The notes beneath the pieces are model-generated. The model did not search any database, was not told the DNA's origin, and was given only the letters and a program-made list of their open reading frames with translations. Made by a program: the position numbers and the translations under genes. From positions 2,133,501-2,197,500 of the forward strand of contig NZ_RBXO01000001.1 in the NCBI RefSeq assembly GCF_003634935.1: a DNA stretch of 64,000 bases, in the 5' to 3' direction. Position 1 is the first letter of the stretch. Every line of letters begins with the position of its first letter. Below, piece by piece: positions 63,978 to 64,000 of the stretch. This DNA comes from Saccharothrix australiensis. GTDB lineage: Bacteria; Actinomycetota; Actinomycetes; Mycobacteriales; Pseudonocardiaceae.

Positions 63978-64000
63978 CGCTTCCCGCAGCAGTTGGTCGA

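Overview
This is about 64 kb of very high-GC DNA (roughly 73%) with strongly biased third codon positions, frequent GTG starts, ATGA/GTGA gene overlaps and actinobacteria-restricted families (TIGR04222 membrane proteins, DUF3040, an EACC1 protein, SecA2, DUF6319-like and DUF6401-like proteins). It reads as chromosomal sequence from a filamentous actinomycete, most likely Pseudonocardiaceae of the Actinosynnema/Saccharothrix/Lentzea type. Genus is an inference; no rRNA is present.

Left part (1-13 kb): a secreted subtilase cut by the window edge. A minus-strand locus carries three TIGR04222 membrane proteins, two with Cys/Gly-rich C-terminal tails, a DUF692/MNIO enzyme, a small MNIO-partner-like protein and a 21-codon candidate peptide. 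MsrB and a membrane protein lie upstream. Next come asparaginase II divergent from a GntR regulator, two acyl-CoA dehydrogenases divergent from a TetR regulator, and a stand-alone LigD polymerase domain.

13-24 kb: small proteins, an unlisted 34-residue peptide with eight cysteines bracketed by a dyad and a strong terminator, a lipoprotein hydrolase that has lost its catalytic Ser, an EamA transporter and an ATP-dependent DNA ligase. A compact envelope-stress cluster follows: RibD-like reductase, ECF sigma, zinc-finger anti-sigma fused to an Asp23-like domain, several Asp23/Gls24 proteins, AmaP and DUF6286.

24-44 kb: ZapE, DUF3040, an ABC-F ATPase, DUF2252, ornithine aminotransferase, PPK2, a Tat-exported lactonase, an SGNH hydrolase, a HipA-like/DUF3037 pair, an LCP ligase, a 3-hydroxybutyrate module (dehydrogenase, MHS transporter, GAF/PucR regulator), SecA2 and a broken Spo0M-like gene.

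44-62 kb: GlsB-type membrane protein, an orphan EACC1 protein and a lipid/acyl-CoA-type module (two TetR regulators, three SDRs, a MaoC hydratase, a quinone oxidoreductase) with two clear TetR-type palindromes. Then come a second DUF6319-like protein, a MscS-like channel, a leaderless subtilase with a small propeptide-like partner, a K+/H+ antiporter with its regulatory subunit, DUF1015, the cmk-acyltransferase-der operon and a NarL-type two-component system.

Right end (62.3-64 kb): a tRNA-Pro(GGG) gene followed by a tyrosine integrase and a small accessory gene, the edge of an integrative element that runs out of the window.

Most convergent gene pairs are separated by long perfect stem-loops, which support the gene boundaries given here.
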